Shown piece after piece: positions 27,333-35,935 of a stretch of DNA of 64,000 bases. Source of the stretch: Chloroflexus aurantiacus J-10-fl. GTDB lineage: Bacteria > Chloroflexota > Chloroflexia > Chloroflexales > Chloroflexaceae. Under the pieces are notes generated by a model. That model was not told the DNA's origin. It made no database searches and saw only the letters and a list, made by a program, of their open reading frames with translations. The translations under genes and the position numbers were made by a program. Location of the stretch: positions 3,906,001 through 3,970,000 of the forward strand of contig NC_010175.1 in the NCBI RefSeq assembly GCF_000018865.1, written 5' to 3'. Within the stretch, counting starts at the first letter, position 1; every line of letters starts with the position of its first letter.

Positions 27333-30131
27333 ATGCGCACACTCACACCATTGACCGCAGTGGCCGCCATTGATGACGCAACCCGAACGGCATTGGCTGC
27401 CTATTGGATCACCAGCGTCGAAGAGCTGGTGGCGACGGCACGGGCCACCAATACCGGTTTGGGCAGCGGTCTGGCTGCGCTGGCGCAGGTGTTGGGGCGC
27501 AGCGAAGATGATGTGCGAGCGATGGTGATGGCGGCGCTGGATGTGGTGCCCGACGCCAGCTCGTTCAGTGTCGATGTGGCAATGGAACCGGTTGGTACCG
27601 GCGCCATTTTCGATGATCTGCCCGAAGTTGATGCGACGGCGTTCAGCCCACCGGTTGGGCTGCCGGCAGAGGTGGCGCCACTGTTGAACCTGCCCCCACC
27701 GGTGAGCCAGGGGCCGCGCAATACTTGCGTCGCCTTTAGCATTGCGGCGATGGTGCAAATCTTGAGCAAAGACCCGACCGATCTTTCCGAGCAGTTTATT
27801 TACTGGATTAGTAAGGATCGTGACCGGATTCCGGGCGATGTTGGTACCAATCCGCTGGTCGCGATGCGAGCGGTGGCCGAGCTGGGGGTGTGTCGGGAAG
27901 AGACGTGGCCCTACCGGCCAGAGCCGGTTGATAACCAGAACCCTGGGCACGAACGACCGAGTCCGGCTGCATTTCAGGAGGCAAAACAACGCCGACTGGC
28001 GGCAGTCGAACAATTGCCGGCGCGTGATGTGCAACAGATTAAAGCTGCATTGGCGGCTGGACGACCGGTGTTAATCGGCTTGATGATCGGTGAGCATTGG
28101 ACGAGTAGCGGACAGGTGCGTCGGATCGGGCGTGTGCGGCGGGCATTGCCCGGCGAGCAACGTCTGGGTGGGCACGCAATGTGTGCGCTGGGCTATCGCG
28201 ATGATCCGACGGCACCCGGCGGCGGTTACTTCATCGTGCGTAATTCGTGGGGCAGTGATTGGGCAAGTGAAAATCCTGATGGGCCGGGATATTGTTACGT
28301 ACCGTACCAACTGATCTTTGATGAGGGCCTGGCCGCCCTGGTGGCCACGGGTGTGATTATTGAACAACCGGAACCGGTCGCTCCTGTGCTGGGCAAGGCT
28401 GCACCTGACGAACTCACAGCCATCCTGACCGAGATGCAGGCCCTGCGGAGCCGGCTCGACGCCTTGATCGAGCGGGTACAGGCCCTGGCCGGTGTCCAAT
28501 CGGCGGTAAGCGTGGCGGACACCGAAGCCGTGCCGGTCGCTCCCGCAGAGCCGGCAGTGCCGGTGGTGACCGGCTACAGCGGCCCGCTGATCCTGGTGGC
28601 CGATGATCAAAGTCCCGATGAATTGTATCCAAACGGCATCGATGGCCGGCGTGGCGAGCCACTCCTGCGCATTGATGCAAAGCGAGCCAGTGAACTGGCG
28701 CAGCACAGTGAAGACCCGAAAGACCTGCACGCGCTCCACAAAACCCGCAACGAAGCCGAAGAAAAGCATTTTGGTGTCGTCGCCGAGGTCGATCAGGAAG
28801 ATTTGGCGCAGGCGCGCTGGGCGCTGGTGGTCAGCGCAACCGACGATGTGCGTCTGATCGAGGCGCTCTGGCCGTTGATTGAACATCGGGCGCAGCAGCA
28901 GGGGATTGTACTACCGGCAGTCAACTTTCGCCAGGGGGAAACCTGTGCCGAGTGGGCCGGGCGCTATGCCGATCCGAAGCAACCATGGGAGCAGCGTGCG
29001 CCAGTCCTGGTGCATCGCCCCGGTGAACGGGTGAACGCCTGGCTGGCCCGCCACGGTACAATGGCCGGCCCTGTCAAGCCGAGTCAGGGTGTACCCTTCT
29101 ATCTCCTAATCGCCGCCCGGCCAGGGCCACTGGCTGAGAACGACCGCGCGTTTATCAGTTTCAATTTCCAATACGAACTCGACATCTTCTGGGGTGTAGG
29201 TCGGCTCTGTTTTACGGATGAACGTGGGCATCATCGCTACGCCGATTATCGTACCTATGCCCAACGGCTGGTTGATTACGAACGGCGGGCAGCACGAGAG
29301 ATTCGTCTGCGGCGCGAGATTGTCTATTTCGGCACGCGCCACGATCTCGACAAATCAACCGAGCGTAGTGCGCTCGAACTGGTAACCCCGCTGGCTAAAT
29401 GGCACGAGCGTGGGTTACCGCAAAAACAGGGTTTTGCCAAACGGCTCCTGCTGGCCGGGGATGCGACACGCAGCAATCTCGAACTGGCCCTGCGCGATGG
29501 CAATCAACCGCCGGCGATCCTCTTTAGCGCTACCCATGGACTGGGATTACCGGCCACTGATCGCGAGCTTATTCCCTATCAAGGCGCGCTCGTGACGCAA
29601 GACTGGACCGGTTTTGGTGGGATCAAGCGCGAGCACTGGTTTGCGGCGGAAGACTTGCCGACCAATCTTTCGCTTGAGGGGATGGTTGCCCTGATCTTTG
29701 CCTGTTACGGTGCCGGTTGTCCGCAGCAAGACGAATTCATTTTCGACCCCGAAAAAGGTCGCCCAATTATTGCCCCCTTCACGTTCGTTGCCCAACTGCC
29801 GCAGCAGATGCTATTGCGCGGTGCGCTAGGTGTGGTTGGCCATGTTGAACGAGCCTGGACGTATGGCTTCAGCATGGATGGTGCGCGTGGTCAAACCCAG
29901 AGCTTTGAAGATGTGATCGGGCGTCTGGTAACCGGGAAACGACTGGGGAGTGCGACCGATCAGTTCAACATCATCCAGGCCGCCCGTTCGCTCACCCTGG
30001 CTGAAGAGCTGGAGAACATCAAGTTCGGCAAGCAACCCGAACCGCGTGAGCTTTCGACGCTCTGGATGGCGCGGAATGATGCGCGCAACTATATGCTGCT
30101 CGGTGATCCGGCAGCGCGGCTGGCGATCTGA
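27333..30131 (+). CDS. Dual cysteine protease: papain-like domain plus clan-CD-like domain
   Basis: This 932-residue protein has no obvious signal peptide. Residues 1-70 resemble a helix-hairpin-helix type domain. Residues about 110-340 form a C1 papain-like protease, with Cys132 in 'GPRNTCVAFSIAA', His281 in 'GGHAMCALGY' and Asn304 in 'VRNSWGSDW' as the triad. A linker with a short heptad stretch ('LTAILTEMQALRSRLDALIERVQAL') follows. The C-terminal third matches clan CD (gingipain C25/CHAT-like), with His735 in 'SATHGLG', Cys791 in 'IFACYGAG' and a final 'YMLLGDPAARL'. Both centres look complete. It lies alone after the PNP gene. The physiological role is unknown; a regulated protease or cell-fate effector is an inference. 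Confidence 0.75.
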   Translation: MRTLTPLTAVAAIDDATRTALAAYWITSVEELVATARATNTGLGSGLAALAQVLGRSEDDVRAMVMAALDVVPDASSFSVDVAMEPVGTGAIFDDLPEVDATAFSPPVGLPAEVAPLLNLPPPVSQGPRNTCVAFSIAAMVQILSKDPTDLSEQFIYWISKDRDRIPGDVGTNPLVAMRAVAELGVCREETWPYRPEPVDNQNPGHERPSPAAFQEAKQRRLAAVEQLPARDVQQIKAALAAGRPVLIGLMIGEHWTSSGQVRRIGRVRRALPGEQRLGGHAMCALGYRDDPTAPGGGYFIVRNSWGSDWASENPDGPGYCYVPYQLIFDEGLAALVATGVIIEQPEPVAPVLGKAAPDELTAILTEMQALRSRLDALIERVQALAGVQSAVSVADTEAVPVAPAEPAVPVVTGYSGPLILVADDQSPDELYPNGIDGRRGEPLLRIDAKRASELAQHSEDPKDLHALHKTRNEAEEKHFGVVAEVDQEDLAQARWALVVSATDDVRLIEALWPLIEHRAQQQGIVLPAVNFRQGETCAEWAGRYADPKQPWEQRAPVLVHRPGERVNAWLARHGTMAGPVKPSQGVPFYLLIAARPGPLAENDRAFISFNFQYELDIFWGVGRLCFTDERGHHRYADYRTYAQRLVDYERRAAREIRLRREIVYFGTRHDLDKSTERSALELVTPLAKWHERGLPQKQGFAKRLLLAGDATRSNLELALRDGNQPPAILFSATHGLGLPATDRELIPYQGALVTQDWTGFGGIKREHWFAAEDLPTNLSLEGMVALIFACYGAGCPQQDEFIFDPEKGRPIIAPFTFVAQLPQQMLLRGALGVVGHVERAWTYGFSMDGARGQTQSFEDVIGRLVTGKRLGSATDQFNIIQAARSLTLAEELENIKFGKQPEPRELSTLWMARNDARNYMLLGDPAARLAI

Positions 30132-30225
30132 GAGGGTCTTTGCTTCGCAAGAACGCTGGCAGCGTGCGCCACTGGCGCATGATCAGGATGTCTGAACAGG
30201 TTGTCCTCTGGGAACGCGAGTTGTC

Positions 30226-30247
30226 GGGGCACGGCATGCCGTGCCCC
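30226..30247. repeat. 22-bp perfect palindrome (REP-like)
   Basis: GGGGCACGGCA followed by its complement TGCCGTGCCCC. It is one of a set of GC-rich palindromes with the outer form (T)AGGGGC...GCCCCT(A). It sits about 95 bases after the protease gene. Confidence 0.7.
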
Positions 30248-30294
30248 TACTGTCCAGTGGTGAAGCGTTACCAGGTGTGCTACCGGTGAGTCGT

Positions 30295-30318
30295 AGGGGC
30301 GACGCATGCGTCGCCCCT
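30295..30318. repeat. 24-bp perfect palindrome (REP-like)
   Basis: AGGGGCGACGCA is followed by its exact complement. A near-copy lies at about 32168-32190, and a differently centred relative lies in each beta element (for example 3982-4006). Identical outer arms with changing centres suggest a dispersed palindrome family. Confidence 0.75.
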
Positions 30319-30349
30319 GGAGTTTGGCCCTTTCTGGGAGGGACTTGCC

Positions 30350-31006
30350 ATGCGGGTGCCAGCATGGTATATGGTATCGTACAAGGTTATGACCACGACC
30401 ATCAGTCAGGAGGCACGCGATGCCCAGGAAGCAGTCCCCCACCCCCACGGCCACTGTTCCGGTGGTACTCGCCACGACCGTCCGCGCTTCCTGGTCGTGA
30501 GTGGCGGGGCGACCTGGCAGCAGGGGAAGCGCCGTCCGCGCCTGGGACGGCGTGCGCCGGCCTTCTCTCTAGTCAATGCGGTGGAAACGGACACGGACTG
30601 GGTGGTACCCCTGTCCGTGGGTAACATCCTGGCCTGGGTCTGGCAGCGCTGGGACCTGGAGGTCGCTCATCGCGAGCTGAACGCCGGCGTTGGGGTCGGT
30701 CAAAACCAGGGCGGGAACCAGCGGTCAGCGGTGGTCGGTGGGCCGTGGCGTGGCTGGGTCGCCGCGGTGCTGGTGCTGGCCGGCTATCGCACGTGGGGGT
30801 GGATCCGTGGCCCCACCCGACCGGAACGCTGGTGGCGGGGAGCGCAGCGGTGGCGTTTCACCACCCGGTGGCGCAGCTACCGGGCTGCCCTGTGGGGCAC
30901 GGCGGCATGTCGGTCGCGCTGGACGACGTCCACGGACGATTGGCTGAACCAAGCGCACCCGATCATCGCCCTGTCCAACTCCGCACTCGGGGCGGCCAGG
31001 GCATAG
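30350..31006 (+). pseudogene. Remnant of a DDE transposase
   Basis: The frame encodes 'WVVPLSVGNILAWVWQRWDLEVAHRELNAGVGVGQ' and 'WVAAVLVLAGYRTWG'. This resembles the C-terminal part of DDE transposases of the IS701/DDE_5 kind, where a W-x-I-E-V-x-H-R-x-L block carries the last catalytic Glu. The N-terminal catalytic region is missing and the remainder is Arg/Gly-rich with many changes. The whole is about half the normal length. No terminal inverted repeats were identified. It is most likely a dead fragment of an insertion sequence. Confidence 0.65.
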
Positions 31007-31111
31007 GGGGGATAGCGGCCTTCTCACCCCCCAAACGACCCATCCATCAGCACGCAACCGAGAGTCACCAGCGTCTGCTCCCGACTCTAGTCATCTCTCC
31101 TGCGTCCACAA

Positions 31112-31235
31112 AACAGCCAAACTCCAGCGCGGCAGCATGGCTGCCGCACCAGCCGTACACACGATCCGGCACGTGTCATGTCGTTGATCCTGCTGGTCAC
31201 GGGAATGATGTCCGTACTCGTTCGATCATGTCATC
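31112..31235. repeat. Internal fragment of an alpha-type element
   Basis: It contains 'ccaaactccagcgcggcagc', the palindrome GCGGCAGC...GCTGCCGC, 'cagccgtacacacgatccgg' and 'gatcctgctggtcacg', in the same order as the alpha elements at 3322 and 44091. It lacks both terminal motifs. Confidence 0.6.
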
Positions 31236-31284
31236 TGTCAGAAATGAATGAGATACCTTCTTGTAGATGTTTTTGAAATAGGCT

Positions 31285-31752
31285 CTATTCTGCCTGCTCT
31301 GGCAGTTGGGATGCCAACGATAGAAGTGGTATCACTGTGATCAGCGATGCGAAAGGTGCAAAATCATCTGGATTATTCGTCAGAATCCGCTTTATCCCAA
31401 ATGCCTGCATTGTGGCGACGATATTTGTATCGTGGATTTGTCTGCTATAGCCCCGTTCGAGCAGTGTAAGAAGTTGGGCTGTGACTAATGGGCTTTCCTC
31501 GGCGATGTGAAAGCGCACCGCAAACTGGCGCACCGCAGCAGTTAGTTCTGTGATTGGAATACCGATGTGTGGGCGAGCTAACGTCGCCAAATATTCCCGT
31601 AGGACTTGACGACTAATCCATAGTGGCGTGTGATGCGCCTCGAAAGCCGTAATCGCCGCCCGGGCGAGATCGTAGAACGGCGAGGTATCTACACTGGCGT
31701 ACACCAAAATATTTGTGTCCAGGAAGATTGGATCAGCGTCCGCGATCGTCAT
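31285..31752 (-). CDS. PIN-domain toxin (VapC-like ribonuclease)
   Basis: The 155-residue protein begins 'MTIADADPIFLDTNILVYA', with the first catalytic Asp in L-D-T-N. It has a central Glu in 'VLREYLATL' and later acidic residues in 'IHDTNIVATM' and 'ILTNNPDDF', the usual PIN-domain quartet. VapC toxins cut specific tRNAs or rRNA. The start codon at 31752 lies inside the upstream antitoxin gene (20-base overlap), typical of coupled toxin-antitoxin pairs. An earlier in-frame start exists but would add Cys-rich sequence within the antitoxin frame. Confidence 0.85.
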   Translation of the reverse strand: MTIADADPIFLDTNILVYASVDTSPFYDLARAAITAFEAHHTPLWISRQVLREYLATLARPHIGIPITELTAAVRQFAVRFHIAEESPLVTAQLLTLLERGYSRQIHDTNIVATMQAFGIKRILTNNPDDFAPFASLITVIPLLSLASQLPEQAE

Positions 31753-31954
31753 ACAATTCCTCACGCCGAAGGGGCAGGTTGTTCGGCCATGTTTCAAGAT
31801 GGATGCTTGGGAGTGGTCGCGGTTCTGGAGTTGTTACTTCCGAGGACGATTGTTGGATTACCTGCATTGTCAGATCATTGAGTAAGTACAACTTCTCTTG
31901 AAAAGAGAGTTGCCGTATGAGTTCGCGAACCTTAGTTAATTGATCCGTCGTCAT
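31733..31954 (-). CDS. VapB-type antitoxin candidate
   Basis: This 73-residue protein is encoded directly before the PIN toxin, overlapping it by 20 bases. The N-terminal helices 'VRELIRQLSFQEKLYLLNDLTMQVI' resemble small antitoxins of the DUF2281 kind. The C-terminal part, rich in Pro and charged residues ('PNNLPLRREELYDDRGR'), fits a disordered toxin-binding tail. GAGGAGG lies about 10 bases before the ATG. The pair should autoregulate. The assignment rests chiefly on position and size. Confidence 0.72.
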   Translation of the reverse strand: MTTDQLTKVRELIRQLSFQEKLYLLNDLTMQVIQQSSSEVTTPEPRPLPSIHLETWPNNLPLRREELYDDRGR

Positions 31955-31979
31955 TTCACTACCGCCTCCTCACGATATG

Positions 31980-32312
31980 CTACCCCCTACGCTGCCCAAT
32001 TACAGGGTATCACGTTGCTGTTCTCCTATCAAGAGATAGTCGTATTTGCATCATCCTGGCCCCTTGACCAGACGCGAATTATTTTCCTGATGGGTGACTC
32101 TTTCTGGTGATCATCCTTCACTGCATCGTCCAGGTCAAGTAGTGGTTGTTCCATTTGCCGGTTGAGAAGGGTGACGCATGCGTCGCCCCTACACTTTCAC
32201 GTGCAGTTGCATCCAGGGACAGCACCGGAGTGATCAATGGAAGCGGGTCATGCGTGCGCTGTTCTCAGCGATGGTATGCGACACGCCCTCACCCCAGCCT
32301 GATCCCGCTGGA
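31980..32312. other. Intergenic stretch with a REP-like palindrome
   Basis: No gene was recognised. A palindrome related to the one at 30295 is present around 32168-32190 (GGGTGACGCATGCGTCGCCC). The rest looks unstructured. Confidence 0.5.
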
Positions 32313-32774
32313 GATATGCATTACCCACATGTCATGCTGCATTAGCCGGGCTGCAAGCGCCCCCGTGGCGCGGGCTTCCAGCCCGCGTACAGGCATCATC
32401 TCCACCGCCGGCAGGTGCTGACCGTGGCCGTTGGTGTACGGGCACGAACCTGATGCAACAACACCTCTACGCGCAGGTGGCGCATTCATGCCTGACCGCC
32501 CCGATGATCGTTATGAACACATCCAGCATCCCCGTGACCAGAAGGGGGAACGGCGTACCACGCACCGGAACGTGAGCACGGCTGGCGCGGCAGCATGGCT
32601 GCCGCACTCCAAACCATGCGCCACGCGCATGACGAGCGGGTGCAGCAATCCATTCAACACGTGATAGCACGGCTGGAGCTGCGCACTGCCGGGCCAGTCG
32701 CCCACAACAGTACCTATGGCGATCATACCCGCTGGTACAACCGTGGTTGACACCGGGTGTGGGTAATGCATAGG
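32313..32774. mobile_element. Alpha-type MITE-like element, inverted (462 bp)
   Basis: The ends GATATGCATTACCCA (32313-32327) and TGGGTAATGCATAGG (32760-32774) are inverted copies of the family terminus. The internal blocks run in the opposite order to the copies at 3322 and 44091: 'gcatgcctgaccgc...', then the palindrome near 32585, then 'catacccgctgg' and 'ggttgacaccgg' next to the right end. No transposase frame is present. Confidence 0.7.
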
Positions 32775-33161
32775 TGACCAGAAGGGGGAACGGCGAACCA
32801 CGCGCTAGGTTGTGAGCACGGCTGGTGCGGCAGCACGGCTGCCGCACGCCAAACGTCGCGCCACGGGTAATGTCGGTCGGCAACGGTATCTCCACTGAAA
32901 CGTGATCCCACTGGGCGCAGAGCTGCGGGGTAACCGCTGCGCCCTCCACGTGATCGCAAGCACGGCTGGTGCGGCAGCCATGCTGCCGCACTCCAAACCC
33001 TGCGCCACGCACACGATGCGCGTGTAAGGCAACCCATTCAGCACGTGATACCACGGCTGGAGCTGTGCGCTGCCATCGGGCCAGTTGCCCACAACAGCAT
33101 CTATGGCGATCATACCCGCTGATGCGCACGTGGTTGATACCAGGTGTGGGTAATGCATAGG
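32775..33161. mobile_element. Truncated alpha-type element abutting the previous copy
   Basis: It starts with 'tgaccagaagggggaacggc', a block internal to the neighbouring copy, and ends with a normal terminus TGGGTAATGCATAGG (33147-33161). The other terminus is missing. It contains two GCGGCAGC/GCTGCCGC palindromes (about 32828 and 32970). This looks like a tandem duplication of the element with partial loss. Confidence 0.65.
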
Positions 33162-33333
33162 CTGGAGGCGAGTGCAAATGGTTCAGTGTTGGTCAGGAGC
33201 GTGGGTGGGTGGTGGGTAAGGCGGAGGCTCGCGCGCTCAGGAAGATAACACAGTGGGCGCACAGTGGTGCAGTACTCAGATGCAGTGTCGCGGCAACGTT
33301 AGATAGCGTGTTCTGAGTTCTTCTACCTGACTC

Positions 33334-33362
33334 TTGACGTACAGATCATTTCCGACTACACT
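33334..33362 (+). promoter_or_regulatory. Promoter of the small gene at 33392
   Basis: TTGACG (33334-33339) and TACACT (33357-33362) are separated by 17 bases, a good sigma-70-type pair. The predicted transcription start leaves about 22 bases before the ATG at 33392. Confidence 0.65.
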
Positions 33363-33391
33363 ACCAGTAATACAGATTGAGAGGAGAACCC

Positions 33392-33631
33392 ATGACCGCC
33401 GCTCGTCGCACACCATACACGTTACCGCAACTTCCTTTTACCGGTAATCAACCCCTACACGCCGAGATTGCCGATCCGACGTGGCCACTTGCCTTTAAGA
33501 CATTACTACTTCTCAATGGCGCGACCTCAGTTCACGATCAACTGCTGGTATCGCTGTCAGAAGCCGATCTCGTCGCACTCCGTGGTAGCCTGTTGTTGCT
33601 CCAGCACGACGAGCCAACCAATATTGCCTGA
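33392..33631 (+). CDS. Small hypothetical protein (79 aa)
   Basis: I do not recognise this protein. The ATG is preceded by GAGAGGAG at good spacing and by a strong promoter, so the gene is probably real. The sequence 'WPLAFKTLLLLNGATSVHDQLLVSLSEADLVALRGSLLLLQHD' suggests two amphipathic helices. No signal peptide or membrane segment is clear. It is isolated between repeat elements and an oppositely oriented gene. Confidence 0.6.
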   Translation: MTAARRTPYTLPQLPFTGNQPLHAEIADPTWPLAFKTLLLLNGATSVHDQLLVSLSEADLVALRGSLLLLQHDEPTNIA

Positions 33632-33664
33632 GCCTGACATTGTTGATGGCAAGGTGTGACGATT

Positions 33665-33694
33665 GTCTGACGTACAGCTATACACCGTCAGACT
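33665..33694 (+). terminator. Hairpin after the small gene
   Basis: GTCTGACG pairs with CGTCAGAC around a 13-base loop, about 35 bases after the stop codon. No T-run follows. It may be a weak terminator. Confidence 0.4.
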
Positions 33695-33772
33695 GTCTCG
33701 AAACGTCCTGCTGCTGAGTGTCTTATCCGTCCAGTCTGTAATGGTCATAGCTATGGATTTGTAAACAAAGAG

Positions 33773-33797
33773 AGGGGCAGGTGTTCAACCTGCCCCT
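33773..33797 (-). terminator. Terminator of the minus-strand gene 33843-34286
   Basis: AGGGGCAGGT and ACCTGCCCCT form a perfect 10-bp stem with a 5-base loop. On the minus strand the stem is followed by CTCTTTGTTT, a T-rich tail, so it fits a rho-independent terminator 46 bases past the stop of that gene. Confidence 0.75.
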
Positions 33798-33842
33798 GTT
33801 GTTGCTGATTTGGTCTGGTTCTATTAGGAGGACCCTACCCCA

Positions 33843-34286
33843 TCAGGCTTTCACCAGATGATGGTTTGGTTCGTTTGAGTGATAGATACGTGCTATCAAA
33901 TGAAGCAGGTATTGCTCAACCTCCATCACAACCAGACGTTCGGCTGGCGAGAGAGGGAGTTGACTCAGCTCTTCAAAATACCAGCGAATCATGGTTGTGG
34001 TATGCTCATACGCAACTCCCCAGCGGGGCAATACGCCCCGTGCCCAGCGTAATTCGGTTTCGGCGATCTCGAACGTGTTGAACAACAAGATTGCCCGCAC
34101 CAGATCACCGAACGGTTGCACTGCCACGCTGGCCATCCGTTCGACCGGGTCGTAATTCTCTTCCAGGCGCAGGGTGTGGGTTAATTCGGGGAATGCACGT
34201 AACAATCGTCCGGCAACTCGTTTGGCGAGGGCTGGCCGATGCTCTGCGATCCGACGAGCAAGCTGGCTGGCGGTAACTTCGTCCAT
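33843..34286 (-). CDS. Hypothetical all-helical protein (147 aa)
   Basis: The family is not recognised. The sequence is rich in Leu, Arg, Glu and Ala with no membrane segment, and appears entirely alpha-helical ('SQLARRIAEHRPALAKRVAGRLL', 'TTTMIRWYFEELSQLPLSPAERLVVMEVEQYLLHLIARIYH'). It carries conserved-looking His and Trp positions, and a globin-like or sensor-helix fold is possible but unproven. The gene has its own TATAAT at 34315-34320, an AAGGAAGG ribosome-binding site, and a terminator downstream, so it is a complete single-gene transcription unit. Confidence 0.7.
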   Translation of the reverse strand: MDEVTASQLARRIAEHRPALAKRVAGRLLRAFPELTHTLRLEENYDPVERMASVAVQPFGDLVRAILLFNTFEIAETELRWARGVLPRWGVAYEHTTTMIRWYFEELSQLPLSPAERLVVMEVEQYLLHLIARIYHSNEPNHHLVKA

Positions 34287-34314
34287 ACGTGCCTTCCTTT
34301 GGTCGTGTACCTTG

Positions 34315-34320
34315 ATTATA
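34315..34320 (-). promoter_or_regulatory. -10 box of the 147-residue protein gene
   Basis: TATAAT on the minus strand, about 30 bases before the start codon. No good -35 was found at 16-18 bases. Confidence 0.5.
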
Positions 34321-34395
34321 GCACGTCATGGTCCTCGTTCAGTTGTGCATTGATGCTGAATTGGGTTGACACTTCCGGTGCAGCGGTGATGGCGA

Positions 34396-34815
34396 TCAGC
34401 CGCTGAACAGGGTCTGCGCTGCACGCACGATAGCCCGTAAACGTGGACGCTGAAGGCGATCTATAGCTTCGGCAAGTGGCACCCAATCGACGGCCACAAT
34501 CTGCTCACTACCGCCCGTTGGTCGGGCGCGTCCCTTAATCGCACGCAGCAGGTAGTAATCAACAATTTTGCGCTGCTGACCGCGTGGCCCGCTGATCAGG
34601 TAGTCAATACTGCCCAGCATATCAACCACCTCAGCAGTTACGTGGGTCTCTTCGCGCACTTCGCGCACAATCGCTTCCAGCGCTGGTTCGTCGCGCTTGA
34701 GTTTGCCCTTTGGTAATGACCAGAATCCTTTTCGTTTGCGAATGAGCAAAATCTCGATGGTGCCGTCGGGTTGAATGCGATACACAACGGCGCCGACGCC
34801 GTGGATTGGTTTCAT
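34396..34815 (-). CDS. Nudix hydrolase
   Basis: This 139-residue protein has a complete Nudix box, G-x5-E-x7-R-E-V-x-E-E-T ('GKLKRDEPALEAIVREVREETHV', about residues 37-59). It therefore hydrolyses a nucleoside diphosphate linked to another group. The pattern 'GAVVYRIQPDGTIEILLIRKRKGFWSLPKGKL' is like Ap4A or ADP-ribose/8-oxo nucleotide hydrolases of the MutT type; the substrate is not decidable here. It lies alone on the minus strand. Confidence 0.88.
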   Translation of the reverse strand: MKPIHGVGAVVYRIQPDGTIEILLIRKRKGFWSLPKGKLKRDEPALEAIVREVREETHVTAEVVDMLGSIDYLISGPRGQQRKIVDYYLLRAIKGRARPTGGSEQIVAVDWVPLAEAIDRLQRPRLRAIVRAAQTLFSG

Positions 34816-34842
34816 GTCAAGTTGACCCTCTTTTGACCAATT

Positions 34843-34870
34843 ATCATATTTGATAGTGTAGATGTGTCTA
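34843..34870 (-). promoter_or_regulatory. Candidate promoter of the Nudix gene
   Basis: On the minus strand TAGACA (34865-34870) and TATGAT (34843-34848) are spaced by 16 bases, about 30 bases before the start codon. An inverted repeat TGTAGA-TGTG-TCTACA overlaps the -35 and could be an operator. Confidence 0.45.
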
Positions 34871-34931
34871 CATCAATTATTTCCATATCATACATCATTT
34901 TGGGAGAAAACTCGGAACGACGGGGTGTTGA

Positions 34932-35816
34932 TTACCCTTTCACGTAGCGGTGAATAATTGCGTCAACGTGGGCACCATACCCTTCGCCGAACAGGTTGAG
35001 GTGGTTGAGCAGGTGGTACAGGTTGTAGAGATCGCGGCGATCCCGATAGCCGGGTTCAAGTGGCCAGGCTGCCTGATACGCCTGGTAGAAGCGAGGAGAG
35101 AAACCGCCAAAGAGTTCGGTGAAGGCCAGTTCGGCTTCGCGATCACTGTAGGAAATTGCTGGATCAATGAGGACCGGTGTACCACCAGGTCCGTTTAGCA
35201 CATTGCCACTCCATAGATCGCCGTGGATAAGTGATGGCACATGAACGACACCACCGAGCCAATCGTCAAGATGGTCAACGATGTATGCAAGTGCGCGGCG
35301 CCGTCGTGGGTGTAGCAGACCGTTACGTTCTGCCAGTTCGATCTGCGGCAACAGGCGCTGTTCACGGAAAAATGTAATCCAATCAGTCTTCCAACCGTTG
35401 CGTTGCGGTGTCCCGCCGATAAAGTTGTCGCGTTCCAGGCCATAGGCGGCGGCGGTGCAACGGTGCAGTGCCGCCAGTTGCTCGCCGAGTCTGGTTGCAT
35501 CGAGTGGATGACCGTCGCTGCTGATCCATTCACTGAGCAGGATTGCCGGTTGTTGCCCATCGGCTGCACAGGCCAGAATAACTGCCGGCACGCGAATGGT
35601 CGTGGTTGCTGCCAGTGTTTGCAGGCCATGCGCTTCAGCAGCCACCATTGCAGCCGGTGCGCCATTGTTCGCCCACTTGAGCGCGAAGTGCTGACCTTTA
35701 ATGGTGATCCGGGCCAGGCGAGCACCAAAACTACCGCCGAGATGTTCGACGGCTTCGATTGGTTGCCCAAGCGCTGCAATGATTGGGTTGGTGACATGTG
35801 CCGGCAACGAGGTCAT
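34932..35816 (-). CDS. Fructosamine kinase family protein
   Basis: The 294-residue protein has the aminoglycoside-phosphotransferase-like kinase fold. The catalytic loop 'SLIHGDLWSGNVL' and metal-binding 'PVLIDPAISYSDREAELAFTELFGGF' are those of ketosamine-3-kinases, followed by the family's C-terminal 'YNLYHLLNHLNLFGEGY'. The enzyme phosphorylates sugar-amine adducts so that they fall off proteins, a deglycation repair activity. No partner gene is nearby; the Nudix gene follows on the same strand after about 115 bases but has its own candidate promoter. Confidence 0.88.
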   Translation of the reverse strand: MTSLPAHVTNPIIAALGQPIEAVEHLGGSFGARLARITIKGQHFALKWANNGAPAAMVAAEAHGLQTLAATTTIRVPAVILACAADGQQPAILLSEWISSDGHPLDATRLGEQLAALHRCTAAAYGLERDNFIGGTPQRNGWKTDWITFFREQRLLPQIELAERNGLLHPRRRRALAYIVDHLDDWLGGVVHVPSLIHGDLWSGNVLNGPGGTPVLIDPAISYSDREAELAFTELFGGFSPRFYQAYQAAWPLEPGYRDRRDLYNLYHLLNHLNLFGEGYGAHVDAIIHRYVKG

Positions 35817-35867
35817 ATCTGCATCATACGTGTCTAACCATAATCACGAGTCAATGATAAAAGACCG

Positions 35868-35901
35868 ACGCCCTTGCGTCAATAATCCAACGCAAGGGCG
35901 T
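35868..35901 (-). terminator. Terminator of the PspC-domain gene
   Basis: ACGCCCTTGCGT and ACGCAAGGGCGT form a perfect 12-bp stem with a 10-base loop. On the minus strand it is followed by CGGTCTTTTAT, giving a short T-run. It lies 35 bases after the stop of the PspC gene. Confidence 0.8.
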
Positions 35902-35935
35902 ATCGGTACGTCAGAGCTGTTGTTGTGTAGATCGG

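Noticed and set aside
27009-28034. A 341-residue minus-strand frame opposite the PNP and protease genes
   Set aside because: Antisense to two clear genes, spanning their intergenic gap; no motif.
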